Shown here: in pieces, positions 29,736 to 41,691 of the stretch
How the letters are laid out: every line of letters starts with the position of its first letter
How positions within the stretch are numbered: the stretch's first letter is position 1
Assembly (NCBI GenBank): GCA_037179515.1
Contig: JAXCGZ010009846.1
Span: 1 to 64,000, forward strand
DNA: 64,000 nt
Direction of reading: 5' to 3'
Source: Halocaridina rubra
Lineage: Eukaryota > Arthropoda > Malacostraca > Decapoda > Atyidae
The notes under the pieces: model-generated
Seen by the model: the letters and a program-made list of their open reading frames with translations, nothing else
What the model was told of the DNA's origin: nothing
Databases searched by the model: none
Program-made: the position numbers and the translations under genes

Positions 29736-30905
29736 GTAAGAAATTTGTCTCTTTAGGGAAACTTATATTACAGGTCGTTTTGTTTATGATACCTTATTCC
29801 ATAAGATATAGTGAATACAGGTACAACACGTGGTGTACATAAAGAATGGAATGTACCATTACAGTTTGTTCATTGAATTACTGTCTACTTATTCTCAAAA
29901 GAAAATAAGAATGTAATGTACTTTATAGCTCAAAATTCTGGAGTGTGCTGTGTCATTCACTAGCTTCTTCTGTCTGTTACTCATTGTGTTAAATTGTATG
30001 CGAAAAAGCACTGGTGCCCTTATTTTACTCTAAACTTATGTCATGGCATATTTATACAACTCTATAAAATGTATAGGACACATTTTAATTGTGTTATCTT
30101 TATCCCTGTCTATAATCCCTGTGATATGTATTTGCATTGGAACAGTTTCTCTAGTAAATCAATAAATATTTATTCATTATTTTGTAGTATATTACTGTGT
30201 TCAATTAAACACTGGATTATTAATCATCATAATAAATCGTGTGTGCTCATTCAAAGTCATACATGTTATGTAGCTGATTGAAAATTATGAAAAGGTTATT
30301 TATACATATCTTCATGAATAGGAACGTTTTTGTCTTTGGTTTAATAACTTTTCTTTTTGTTTGTCTCTATTCATCTTGTTAAGAGGCTCTCAATCTGGTG
30401 AGACATAGCCAATCTAGAATTGAGTTGTGCTTATAACAAGAGACAGAACCTCAAGTTTCAGCCACATGCTTAAGTTGGTAATCAATTTTACTGGGTCTAT
30501 GAACAATTGGGGTATAAGCCTGAGTTCACAGAGTGTTCAGAAAATATAGTAATTTTCTGGCTGCTGCATCAGACCATCTATCTCTTTTCTATCTCTCAGT
30601 TTTGAAGAGGAATCACTTAGAATATCCTCCTAGTAGCAGATAATTTAAATTATTAGTAGGCTGGCCATGGCACAGCCGCCTGCTGAAAGACTACGACTGA
30701 AGGTATTAGGATGCAACTAGGACTGGTCCAGACAGTTCCAGGTTGAGTCTTCCTTCAGGACGGTTCTTTCCTCATGCCTACATCTACACTGAATATTCTG
30801 GCGTATTCATTACGCATCTCTTGCTATTCCATTACATTTGAGAAGTCACAACATTCTGCACATCTGTCTCTTTTACTTTCTTTTTCCTCACATTTGTTAT
30901 TATTT

Positions 30906-32021
30906 ATGGAAGGTTCACAACTAATGGCCCCCAGTACCTGGCATGGTGGGGTGCAAAGAATCTCCGGGGATCGTGTTGACTCCACCATTGGCTTGAGGGC
31001 AAACACGCCTGGTGGTAGTAATGGTTCTGCTCTTAACCTTGCACCTCCCAATAGATCTGCTTCTTTCACTCTTCACTATTCTAACATTCGTGGGCTGAAC
31101 TCTAATCTTTCGTCTGTGGAACTGCACTTGGGCACTTTCCTCCCTAACCTCCTCCTCCTATCTGAAACCCAGCTGTCTATACATGCTTCCACTGACCCAT
31201 TCCAAATCTCTCACTGTAATCTGTATACTCGTTTTCATTCCAAAGGTAGGGTCTGTGCATACTGCAACACTAACACTCCTAATGTGAGGCTAATGGACCT
31301 TGAATCTCCTGACTTTGATGTTCTCTGGCTAAAAGTCTATCTCTCCACTACCACTATTTTCCTTTGCTTCTGCTACTGTTCTCCAAACTCCACCGAGTTT
31401 GTGTCTTTCTTTGAATATCTATCCTCGTGCCATGAGTCCTTGCTATCTTCTCACCCACATGCCGAAGTTCTCTACATTGGAGACTTCAGTGTACACCGCA
31501 GTGAGTGGCTTCATTCTTCTCACACTGATGTGGGAGGAAGCGAGGGCCTTGCTTTCTCTATTACTCACGATCTGGAGCAAATTATCAATCATCCTATTCG
31601 CGTTCCTGATCGTCGCGAACATGCTGCAAACCCTCTTGACCTATTTTTTACTTCTAACCCTTCACACTACTCTTATTCTGTGCTTTCCCCTCTTGGTAAA
31701 TCTGACCACTCTATGAACTCAGTCCCTTCCGTTTTCGCTCCCCCACCGCCAATCCCTCCTACTCAGCGCCTCCTTTGGCACTTCGAGCGTATCCAACATG
31801 AAAATTTGCGTAACTTTCTCTTTGACTTCCCATGGGATGACTACTGCTTTCGGTCCTGCAACCCTGATCAGGTAGCTCTAAAAGTTGCCGAGATCATGAC
31901 TGCGGAATGGAGGCGTACATCCCCTCTTGTACAAAAACTTTCTCTCCCCCTTAACCTTGGTTTGACCGTGCCTGCTCCATGGCTATCCAGATTAGGAATC
32001 AGGCTCACCGATCTTACCTAG
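30906..32021 (+). pseudogene. CR1-like LINE endonuclease region
   Basis: Open from the ATG at 30906 to 32021. It holds the APE-type endonuclease that nicks target DNA: YSNIRGLNSNL, LLLSETQLS, LYIGDFSVHRSEWL and KSDHSMNS. The usual Asn of the GDFN motif is Ser here, which would weaken catalysis. The frame ends about 360 nt before the RT begins in other frames, with stops in the linker. The 30774 start that extends the frame uses no ATG and is not favoured. Confidence 0.8.
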
Positions 32022-32039
32022 CCTCTCCTTCCGATATAA

Positions 32040-33894
32040 CTCGCTTGGCTTTTATTATAGCTAGGAATTGCTGTGCTGCTCAGATTCGAAGGTCTAAGGC
32101 TTCCTTTATAAGAAGGAAAGTTGATGACCTTAACTCCTCTCCCTCTGACAAATGCTTCTGGTCCTTAGCCTAAGACCTCTCCAAAAACTTCTGTAACTCA
32201 AGCTTTCCCCCTCTCATTCATTTTGATGGTTCTATAGCTTGCTCTCCCACTGACAAAGCCACTCTCTTTGGCTCTCATTTTACTGCCAACTCTTCTATCA
32301 ACGATTCCAGTGCACCTGTTCCTCAGTCTTTTCCCCTCTCTAACCCTATGCCCTCCCTTATCCTTTCTTAATGCAAAGTTCATAAGGTTCTTCGCTTGCT
32401 AAAGACGAACAAGGCATCTGGTCCCGATGGTATCCCTGCAAGGTTTCTTAAGGAGTTTGCAGATGAACTGGCTCCTGTGCTTTGCCATCTTTTTCGCCTC
32501 ATTCTGTCAACCAGTATCTATCCTTCATCTTGGAAGCATGCTCTAGTTCAACCTGTTCCTAAGAAGGGTGACCGCTCTATTCCTTCTAACTACCAACCTA
32601 TTGCCCTAACCTCCTCTATTGCTAAAGTTTTCGAAACTTTGCTCAATGCTCACTTCTTGAAATGCCTTGAATCTAACTCACTTATCTCCGATCACCAGTA
32701 AGGCTTCCGCAAGGCAAGATCCACTAGTGATCTCATATCCTATCTTACTCATGTATGGTCATCTTCTCTGAGGAATTATGGGGAATCCTTTGTCGTCACC
32801 CTTAATATCTCTAAGGCTTTTGACAGAGTCTGGCACAAGGCTCTGTTGGTCAAACTCACTGCCTATGGCTTTACCCCTTCTTTCTGTTCTCTGATTTTCA
32901 GTTTTATTACTGACCGTTCTATATCTGTAGTTGTTGATGGCGTGACATCTAGCCCTTTCTCTGTTACCAGTGGTGTTCCACAGGGCTCTGTTCTTTCACT
33001 TACTCTCTTCCTTCTCTTCATCAATGATCTTCTACAATCCCCATCTTCCTCTCTTCTTCATGCCTTTGCTGATGATTCTACCCTTCACTTTTCCTTTGCC
33101 TTTTCTTCACAACCTTCATCTGTTACTCGTAATTAATCTCGTATCACTCTTTCTTCTTCTCTTAACTCCGATTTGCAGCGAGTATCTGAATAGGGCACTC
33201 AAAATTTAGTTAAATTCAATGCCTCCAAGACTGTTTCTGACTTTCTCTTTATCTTCTTTTCCTCCTGATAACCCTATTGTCTTCGAAAGTAATGAAATTT
33301 ACCCTTTTAACTCTATCAACATATTAGGAATCCATATAGCCTCTAACTTGTCTTGGAGGAATCACATAATCCAAATTTCTAAATCTTCATCCAAAAAATT
33401 GGGGGTTTTGTTTCGTTTTCGTCGTTACTTTTCCTCATTGCAGTTGCTTAAAATTTACAAAAGTCTTATCCGGCCCTGCTTAGAATACTACTCACACATC
33501 TGGGGTGCTTCTTCCTTTACTTATCTTCTTGATAGGGTTGAATCTAAGGCAGTCAGACTCATTAATGATCCTTCTCTTACTTCTAACCTGGATTTTTTCT
33601 CTCCGCCGTAAGGTATCTCCCATTTTGCTTTTCTATCGCTATTACTTCCATCGCTGCTCTGATGAGTTGGCGAGTTGCATCCCTCCTCCACTGCCGAGGC
33701 CGCGTAACACTCGCCAAGCGGCCTCATCTCACAGGTACTGTGTGGAGATTTGTAGCTCGCGGATTGGTCGGTGCAGCGAATGCTTCTTCCCATCTACCTC
33801 CAGACTCTGGAACTCTCTTCCTCCTTCTGTCTTTCCTAATTCTTATGACCTTTCATCCTTCAAAAAGCAGATCTGTCGTCATCGCAGAGCCTAG
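32040..33894 (+). pseudogene. CR1-like LINE reverse transcriptase, multiply broken
   Basis: RT pieces in several frames: [13 protein letters not shown] and [16 protein letters not shown] (32396-32701, stop at 32699-32701), GVPQGSVLSLTLF and FADDSTLHF (32846-33136), FNSINILGIHIASN (33219-33611) and the C-terminal RLWNSLPPSVFPNSYD block ending at 33894. A deletion near 32745 matches the position of the break in the copy at 20085-20115. The FADD is still present, but no continuous polymerase can be made. Confidence 0.85.
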
Positions 33895-34098
33895 TCCTCC
33901 ATATCTCTGGGTCCTCTGTACTTTGACTGTTTTTTCATGTCTGTCGTTTTCCTTTGTGTGACATTACCTCATCTCTGCCTTGCCCTTAACTTTTTTCTTT
34001 TCCTTCGTCTTGGTATTTTCTCGTGCCCGGGCCTTTATTGATACGGGCAGTTTCTGCCTGTCCTCGTGTCACACTCAAAAAAAAAAAAAAAAAAAATT

Positions 34099-35051
34099 CT
34101 CTCTCCTTTTAAAATGCATAATCTCTTTAACTTAGAACTATACTAAACTTGATTGAAAATGTGTATTCAGGTGTTTATTTCAGTGATATTGCTACGCATA
34201 GTGTTAATCATCTTCATGTCTATGCTTTTGCTTATGGGTGCATTTATTTATATATCAAATTCTTGTTTCATTTTTCAGTCACATGAGAGATATAGATTTG
34301 TAATTTCTTTGGATTTGTACAGCGGCAGACCTTTATTTTTTTACCCTGAAGCTTGAACTCATTGCCATCCTACTGCAACCAACAACAATAGGGCAGTGTA
34401 TTTTTATCCTCAACAAAGTCTCTTTCACTGGTAATGATTTGTTGTGTAAACAGTAGCTTTGGCTAAACGCTTACTCTTTAGTTTCATTATAGATCTTACC
34501 TTCTCTATTTGTCCCAACGCACACTTGAAAAGTCAAGAAAATATTAGTGCTTTTGGAATCAAGGCTCTTTAATTCTACGGAACATGGGCAAAGCCATGTT
34601 TCTCACCTCCCATGATATGACATAGAGAATCGGTGAATTAACTGTCTTGTGAGGGTAGACAGCTTCTTAAAGCAGCTTGCAGATAATTCCCTGTCAATTT
34701 AAGTGAGAGTCAGCATTCTTAGCCAAGAATAAGTTTTCCACTCATCGTGGAAAACCAATCATCCATGAAAATGAGGTTTGCTCTGAAGATGCCTTAAAAA
34801 CCTATCTTAATATCTTTCATATCTAGACAGTCTTTATTTTCTGTACTTTGCACAATGAGAAAGTTATATGCCTTAAAGTATTCGTGCATTTGCCAAAAGG
34901 TGTTCTACCAAGAGGGAAAAATCTTCTCACACAAGATAAGGAAAATTGCTAAAACCATAGCATATAACTCTTTCATTGCCATACAGGACATTTGTAACAC
35001 TACATTATGGTCTTTCTGCAAGATTTTGTGTGTTACTCTTTAATGGACATC
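34099..35051 (+). other. Intron 1 sequence, no gene seen
   Basis: AT-rich intron between the CR1-like LINE and the SINE. Short ORFs have no motif. Its right edge is the first copy of the SINE target duplication (35039-35051). Confidence 0.6.
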
Positions 35052-35254
35052 GTAGTCTCCGTGGCAAAATGGTAACGTCTGCAACTCTGAGGCAGCAGGT
35101 TGAGGGTTTGCGCCCCGTCACGGACTGAGGTTAGTAAGGGCATACACTCAGGGAAATGATTACATCTGCCAAAACAAGTCCTTCGTAACAAGGCAACCGT
35201 CCTAGCCCATAGTAGAAAAGGGAGTTCATGACGTAAAACCGAATTCATCCACTG
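35052..35254 (+). mobile_element. tRNA-derived SINE with 13-bp target duplication
   Basis: Flanked by TTTAATGGACATC at 35039-35051 and 35255-35267. The first about 80 bases are tRNA-like: CTCCGTGGCAAAATGGTAACG fits an A-box region and GGTTGAGGGTTTGCGCCCC a degenerate B-box region, closed by CACGGAC, which can pair with the 5' CTCCGTG in six of seven positions. The 3' half is not tRNA-like and has no poly-A. It lies in intron 1 of the zinc-finger gene, same strand. Confidence 0.88.
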
Positions 35255-35267
35255 TTTAATGGACATC

Positions 35268-36180
35268 ATGGCACTTTGTATGCCTGCTTTGTACTACCAT
35301 AAAAGAAGGAAAATGTGAATCATTGACTTGGACAGAAGTGCAGTGTCCCACTGAGTTGCTCACATTATTTATATTGCCATCATTAAGTTTATGAGACTTA
35401 TCATTATGAACTGTGCCTTAGTCAGTCATCTGTGTATGATGTTAAATTTACTTTTAAAGTTTTTCAGCATTTGCATTATTTTCCCTTAATCCTGATTACT
35501 TTTTTTTCCATGTACCATGTAGTCTCACAAATATCTGTAGTGTTACATATTCTTTCAAGTACTCAGGGTTGGCCAGTTACTTCTTCTATACATGTACCAC
35601 TTACAACATGCGTGTCAGTGAAATGGATTCCTTCAGTGCATCTGTATATTACTCATTCATATGTACCCTTGTATTTTGCTAAGTGATACAGGTCACTACA
35701 GTAACTTTAGGTATAAGATAAAAAAAAATAGCTTTTGTATAAGGAAACACACAGAGGTTTCTGTATTCTTTTCAAGAAGTAGAATCATCCTTCCACACTA
35801 TATAGTTCTGTTTTTGTAATTCTTGATAGGATGCATTAAAAAAAAAAAAATAAAGAAATAAGGGGCTTTGAGGAAGAAAAAGTGTATTTCTTGGAGTCTC
35901 TATGTAACCCTCAACACCCATCCTTCTTCCCCCTATTTACTATTTGGAAGTTTTAGTATTGTAAGATACAGTTGATATAGTTTGCGCAGTGACAGTGACA
36001 AAAGGCAAAATGTATATATATCTGAAGCCTCTTTGAACTGGAGCCTACACCCCCATTGTCCATAGAGCCTGTAAGCTGGATTACCAATGTGAGTGTGGAT
36101 GAAACTCTTAGTTTCTCTCTTTTGAGAACAGATCAGTTTTGAATATTGAAAACTTGCTTATAGTAATTCTATTATTTCAG
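35268..36180 (+). other. Intron 1 sequence before the second coding exon
   Basis: No gene or recognisable element. It has an A-rich run at 35838-35865 and ends in the acceptor of the next exon. Confidence 0.6.
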
Positions 36181-36934
36181 ATTTCCAAGACTCTCCTGTA
36201 GGGCAGAGCAGTCGTATATATGTATGTCAACTTTGTAAGAAATTTTCTTATTCAAAAGTAGAGATGTTAAATCATATATCAGTCAACCATCCTGAAGTGT
36301 TGAATGAAGTGAACCACTGTTTATCTGAGTTCAGCTCTCTTGCACCTGTAGAAGATACACACAGTCAAATGAATGTGGAAGTATGTGAAAGTATTGAATC
36401 ATATATAACTACTGACCCTGCAAGATTGAATATTAATAGAGATGAATCTCATAGTAAGTTAGTTGCTGAAAATGGTTATGCTCAATCTTACAATAACGAG
36501 TCTGGGAAACTAGAAAAAAAAGAGTATTATAAAAAGAAACTTGGCAGACCTCGAAAAGGAGATAAAGTGGAAGTGGGAGATGTTACAGAGGAGAGAAATT
36601 TTATAAAGGAAGGAAATGGTATTATTTGTACCAACTGTCAGAAATTTTTCTTGAAACACCGACAGTATGATAAACATAGATGTAGCATTTGGAAGGAAAG
36701 TTTTCATATTACATGTAGAGATAATTTTACAAATATGGGGACATCAGGCAGTTTGGTCTTCAACCCTCATCAAGATGAGCAAGATTTCACTTTTAACTTT
36801 ACTAAAGATAGCTCTGAAGATGAGTGGAAGGTCAGCAAACGGTATAAACCTAAAGTTAATGTTAAACCAAGAGGAATTGATCGCAGAAAACGTGGAAGAC
36901 CATCTAAAGTAGAACTTATGTGTTCAAAGTCAGT
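36181..36934 (+). CDS. C2H2 zinc-finger / AT-hook protein, second coding exon
   Basis: The acceptor ATTATTTCAG ends at 36180; the donor CAGT|GTAAGT is at 36934/36935. It enters in phase 1 and leaves in phase 2. It encodes about 251 residues, with a C2H2 finger (CQLCKKFSYSKVEML, then H...H) at nt 36223-36290 and a second, C2HC-like finger (CTNCQKFFLKHRQYDKHRC) at about nt 36629-36685. Two AT-hook cores are present: LGRPRKGDK near nt 36540 and KRGRPSKVE near nt 36890, suggesting minor-groove binding at AT-rich DNA. The linkers are acidic and Ser-rich. If the donor were ignored the frame would stop at once (GTG TAA), which supports splicing here. Confidence 0.88.
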
Positions 36935-37422
36935 GTAAGTTTATTTTATAGTTTTATTTATTAGTAATACAGTGATAATTCATGTCTCAGTGCTTTTAGT
37001 AAGTTTATCAAGTTTCCCTTTGGTATTCCAGCAGGTGGATGCTGTAGTCAATAACGACTGTATTAAATAACTATATAGGATAAATGGTCATAAATTCTTG
37101 CTATTGAGTAAAAAGGTGAGGACCTGAGAGCATCATATATTTTTCCCCCTGTTATGAAGCATTTGCTCATGCAACTCTCATGAAATGGGTACCTCTTATT
37201 CCCAAAGTACAGTAGACTACCATTTATATAAGTTTATTTAGATTACTTACTTTCTCACACCAGTTTCATCACTTAGCATTAGCAAAAGTCGACTCACAAT
37301 GCCCACATATCTTTTGAATACTATCATCGTATGCTTGTTATCTGCTTTTCTTGTCATAGCTTATCACTGCTGATTACTGTTTTCTTCAATAATTTAGTTT
37401 AATAATTTTTGTGCACTTTCAG

Positions 37423-38710
37423 GTCATATACTGTAACTGAAGGTAATCAAAAAGTTATGAACTGCAATACATCAGTGAGCTCTGAGAAGAAAGATTGCCC
37501 AACTGGTGAATTGTCAAAAGCAATTACTGAGAGAGATATTGCAGGGCATACTACAGAAGCAAACCCTCCTTTGCTGAGCTCTATTCCAACCTTACCGGTT
37601 TTTTCCAATGCTAAACAGCAGGAACGTTTACACAAATGGATATCTCAGACTGAATTGAGTTTTGTGGATAGCATCATTGATAAAGTGTGTTCTAGCAAAG
37701 GTGATCCCAATAACCAGGAAGTGGAGATGTACCGGTGCCAAGAGTGTAAAATACTCTTCCGCAGTTTATTAGCTTGCAGAAGGCACTGTGCCAAGCACAT
37801 GGCACGGAAAGCTTTCACTTGCCCCGACTGTGACTTTGCTACGTCAAATGTTGGTGTTCTTTACTCTCACTATCGCAACCACACGCAAAATCTGTACGCT
37901 TGCAACAAGTGTGACTATAGAGCTCGTATCAAGGCTCATTATAGAGATCACTTGGAAACTCACAATCCAAGTAGATATATATGTTCCCTTTGCCATAGAC
38001 CTTATAGCACGTCAAACTCCCTCAGGAGTCATATATACCTTTATCATGCCAACAAAGATGGAATGAAATATCTGTGGAATTTACGAAAAAAGAGTGAATT
38101 CCTTAATTCCAAAAATATGTTTTACCAGTGTCCTATGTGCCGTAAAATCTTTAGTGAGAGGTCTTCTGCCAAACGTCATCTTGCCAGCCATGGCATAGGT
38201 CCTCCAAAGTCTTTTGTAAAGTGTGAAGTGTGTGACTTTGAAACTCTCAGTTCTGAGACCCTTAAGAAACACATTAAAAGAAAACACAAGGTTGTTTACA
38301 TTTGTTGCATGTGCCAACAGCCCCAGATCACTTCCAGCGCTCTCCAGCACCATCAGAAATCACCTCCATGTATATCAGCATATTCTGCTAAATCCTTCAA
38401 GCAGTCTGTTCTTCTGTCTTTTACTACTCCTGAAGTCTTTGCTGACCTTTTCACCAATAAGAGAATAGGTCCAATATTACAAGAGGCTGTAAAGAATGTC
38501 ACTGTTAAAGAACCAGAAAATGTTCTCTTACAAAATGGACTTGCTAAACAGATGCTAGAAGTTAATTATTCACAGATATATAACTTACTTAGGGATAAAA
38601 TTGAATATAATAGATATAGCAGAGTGACAAGTCATGGTGATGTCGTTACAAGGAAAATTATCATTGGTACTAGTTGCAATGATGCTAATAATCAGCAAGG
38701 ATGTCATCAG
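37423..38710 (+). CDS. C2H2 zinc-finger / AT-hook protein, third coding exon with finger array
   Basis: The acceptor GTGCACTTTCAG ends at 37422; the donor CATCAG|GTAAGC is at 38710/38711. Phase 2 in, phase 0 out, 430 residues. After about 100 residues without a domain, seven fingers run from nt 37730 to 38370: CQEC, CPDC, CNKC, CSLC, CPMC, CEVC and CCMC starts, each with paired His, except that the last ends H...C. The linkers are variable, not the TGEKP type, and a longer spacer lies between fingers four and five. The C-terminal part (TPEVFADLFTNKRIGPILQE) is non-finger. Likely a sequence-specific DNA-binding region; no partner or target can be read from the sequence. Confidence 0.92.
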
Positions 38711-38950
38711 GTAAGCTTAGTTAGACTTAAGCATTTTATATACTCCATAGATTTTCTGTGGAGCACATTTAACAATGTTATGTCGTTATTATAGCACATT
38801 CTTAATCATATTAAGTAGTCATTATATACATTTCAGTGTAATATTGAGACAGCTTTTGCACCCTACTAAATCTATTCTCTGTCTTGAAGTTTTAGTTATA
38901 TAAAATACGCTAAAGCTGTGTATTTCAGAGTTTCTCTTTCTTCTTTGTAG

Positions 38951-39256
38951 ATAATACCATGGGACCCCAAGCAACATATAGAAAAGTGTATACAACATGA
39001 GCAGTCTTTTGATCAAACAATCTGTAAGAGCAACGTGACTATGCCAGATCATGTTCTAAACCAAAGAAGTCTTGTTTATGCCTTGAAAAGTGATCAGAAA
39101 GCAGTTATGTTAGATCGTAAAAATCAGAATTCCTCAGGACCTTCACCTATTTACATACAAAATGAGGATCCCATGCCAGATGTGAGTGATCAGCGTGTGG
39201 TGGTCATAAGTAATGTAGGTGAAGAACAGACAGTAGTTGTAGAAGATGGACATATG
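38951..39256 (+). CDS. C2H2 zinc-finger / AT-hook protein, fourth coding exon
   Basis: The acceptor TTCTTTGTAG ends at 38950; phase 0 in. It encodes 102 residues starting IIPWDPKQHIEKC and ending EEQTVVVEDGHM, acidic and without fingers. A strong donor (CATATG|GTGAGT) lies at 39256/39257, phase 0, so the gene probably continues into an exon not recognised here. If the donor is not used, translation ends seven codons later at TGA 39275-39277. Downstream DNA to 50 kb is almost entirely repeats, so any further exon lies in or beyond them. Confidence 0.75.
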
Positions 39257-39277
39257 GTGAGTAATGATGCCCTGTGA

Positions 39278-39734
39278 GTAGTGATCTCTTTGTTTAGTAT
39301 GTCTTTTATATTTTTCCTGGTGTTGGGGAGAGAAAGAATTCCACACTCAGGGAGGAGAAAATAGGTATCAAGTAACATAGTTCTAAAGTGTTTTTCATGC
39401 TAAGATACAGTTGAAACAAAAATACATCTCATACTTATAATACTTATACAGTTGAAACAAAAATGTCTCACATACATACGATGCTTATGAACTAGTTCAT
39501 GTAAGTCCTTTGGGCCCTTAATAATATAAGTTTTTTGCATTAATTTTTTTCATAATAGGATTATCTCTGTTTTTTAATTTTTATTACTGGCCAGTGTGTC
39601 TGTGCAACCTAAAACCTCATAATTAATATGTATTTAAAGTTACACCATACCTAGGACTGATGCCTATATCACTTCATCTTTAATTAGAAACCAAATAGGA
39701 TTGATTCCATTTACAATGACCCAACATACTTTAT
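39278..39734. other. Sequence after the fourth exon, nothing recognised
   Basis: AT-rich. A short direct repeat of ACAGTTGAAACAAAAAT(A/G)..CTCA... units occurs at 39407-39475. No coding signal. Confidence 0.5.
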
Positions 39735-40480
39735 ATTTTCTTAACGAGTATCTATCCTTCATCCTAAGAATGGAGACCTTTCTATTTCTTCCAACTACTG
39801 ACCAATTGCCTTAACCTCCACTATCGCTGAAATATTCGAAACTTAGTGCAATTCTCACTTCTCTAAATATCTTGAATCCAATTCTTAATTTTAATGACAA
39901 GTATGGTTTCCACAAAGCAAATTCACTGGTGATCTCCTTTTCTATGTCACTCATATATGGTCATCTTATCTGAAAAATTATAGGGAATCCTTTGCTGTCG
40001 CCCTTGATATCACTGAGGCCTTTGACAGAGTGAGGCACAAGGCTCTATTAAAACTTCTTGCTTATGGCTTTACCCTTCTCTGCTTTCTACTTCGCAGTTT
40101 TCTATACCATTTTATATTGTACTTTTTGACAGTGCAACAACTAGCTCATTCCCAGGTGTCTGTGGTGTTCCACAAGGTTCTGTTCTTTCACCTAATCTGT
40201 TCCATCTCTTCATCCATGATCTTCTCCAGCCTCCATCTTCCTTTCTTCTCCATGCCTTTGCCAACAAATCTACCCCCCATGTATCATCTTCTCTTTTCAT
40301 CCTTCGTCTGCTGCTTGAAATAATTCTCTTATCACTCTATCTTTAACTTTCAACTTCAATTTGCAAAGAGTATCAGTGTGGGACCCAAAATTTAGTTAAC
40401 TTGATTGCCTCCAATACACAGTTTCTGGCTATTTTTTCATCATCCTCTCCTGATGGCTCTGTTGTCTTCGAGAGAATATG
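39735..40480 (+). pseudogene. Old CR1-like LINE reverse transcriptase fragment
   Basis: Heavily decayed but alignable to 19840-20600: ACGAGTATCTATCCTTCATC, then the equivalents of [17 protein letters not shown] (LDITEAFDRVRHKALL) and GVPQGSVLSP (CGVPQGSVLSPNLF) in broken frames. More diverged than the other copies, so an older insertion. It ends at the minisatellite. Confidence 0.75.
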
Positions 40481-40509
40481 TACATATATATTTATATGGG
40501 CAAATGGGG

Positions 40510-41146
40510 GAGGCATTAGACTTTCGTGGCTAACAGAGCAAGAATCTGATTCATGACTAATAGGGTATGAGGCTGATACATGACTAACAGGGCGCGAAGC
40601 TGATGCATGACTGTCAGGGTATGAGGCTGGTACACAACTAATCGCTGCTCTGATGAGTTGGCGAGTTGCATCCCTCCTCCACTGCCGAGGCCGCGTAACA
40701 CTCGCCAAGCGGCCTCATCTCACAGGTACTGTGTAGAGATTTGTAGCTCGCAGATTGGTCGGTGCAGCGATTGCTTCTTCCCATCTACCTCCAGACTCTG
40801 GAACTCTCTTCCTCCTTCTGTCTTTCCTAATTCTTATGACCATTCTTCCTTCAAAAAGCAGATCTGTTGTCATCTCAAAGCCTAGGCCACCATATCTCTG
40901 GGTCCTCTGTACTTTGACTGTTTTTTTCTGTCTGTCGTTTTCCTTTGTGTGACATCACCTCATCTCTGCCTTGCCCTTAACCTTTTTCTTTTCCTTCGTC
41001 TTGGTATTTTCTCGTGCCCGGGCCTTTATTGATGAGGGCAGTTTCTGCCTGTCCCAGTGTCACTCTTAAAAAAAATAAATAAATAAAAAATAGGATATGA
41101 GGCAGATACACGACTGACAGGGTCCAAGCTGATACACGACTAACTA
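40510..41146 (+). repeat. Minisatellite (about 29-bp units) split by a short CR1-like insertion
   Basis: Units like GAGGCTGATACATGACTAAC followed by AGGGTAT repeat at 40528-40640 and again at 41095-41146. Between them, 40641-41090, is the last about 450 bp of the CR1-like LINE, from CGCTGCTCTGATGAGTTGGC to the (TAAA)n tail. The minisatellite therefore predates this insertion. Confidence 0.8.
40641..41090 (+). mobile_element. CR1-like LINE, short 3' copy in a minisatellite
   Basis: Covers the C-terminal coding block (RLWNSLPPSVFPNSYD, stop near 40883) and the complete 3' UTR with a TAAA-type tail. It is close in sequence to 33650-34075 and 20990-21410. Severely 5'-truncated, as is common for LINE insertions. 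Confidence 0.85.
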
Positions 41147-41691
41147 CAGTAATCCCTTGCAATATCGCAGTGCACCTTCCACGGATTCAGTGCATCGCGG
41201 GGTTTTATGGCGAGCATATGTATTTTATATCGCAGATTTTCTGGGTATATCGTGGGAATCCACGATATGTGGAAATATCAATATTTCCAGTATTTTCATT
41301 ATTTTATTGATAAAAAAAAGTATTTCCTAGCCTAAGAATAATAAAACAGTATTAAATAGTAAAAAACATAAATATAAACATGTAACTCTCAGTATTGCAC
41401 CATATAAAATACGATACTGGTATCTGCGTCTTGGAAAACGCAAAGGGTCACACTTACGTGAGATAGTACATGGGATGCTATTGGCTGATGGGTGGGAGAC
41501 AACGAAGCACAGAATTGTGTTCTGTATCCTGGGTTCTGATTGGCCTTTTGATTGAAACTTGATTCTTCCAGCATCTTCCCTTGTCTCGCCTCACCCATTC
41601 AGATACTCACGTGTGCGCCTTTTGCTTTGTACCTCTTAATACGTTGTGCTTGTGTTTTTTGTGAAACTTTTGCTTTATTTCAACTCCTGCA

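Larger units (their letters stand above)
30780..34098 (+). mobile_element. CR1-like LINE in intron 1 of the zinc-finger gene (decayed)
   Basis: The same family as 19713-21437 but longer, with an endonuclease. The 5' boundary is not sharp (somewhere at 30655-30800). The 3' end is the family tail GTGTCACACTC plus an A run at 34078-34096. It lies in the intron 29736-36180, in the same orientation as the host gene. Several stops and frameshifts show that it is old. Confidence 0.85.
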
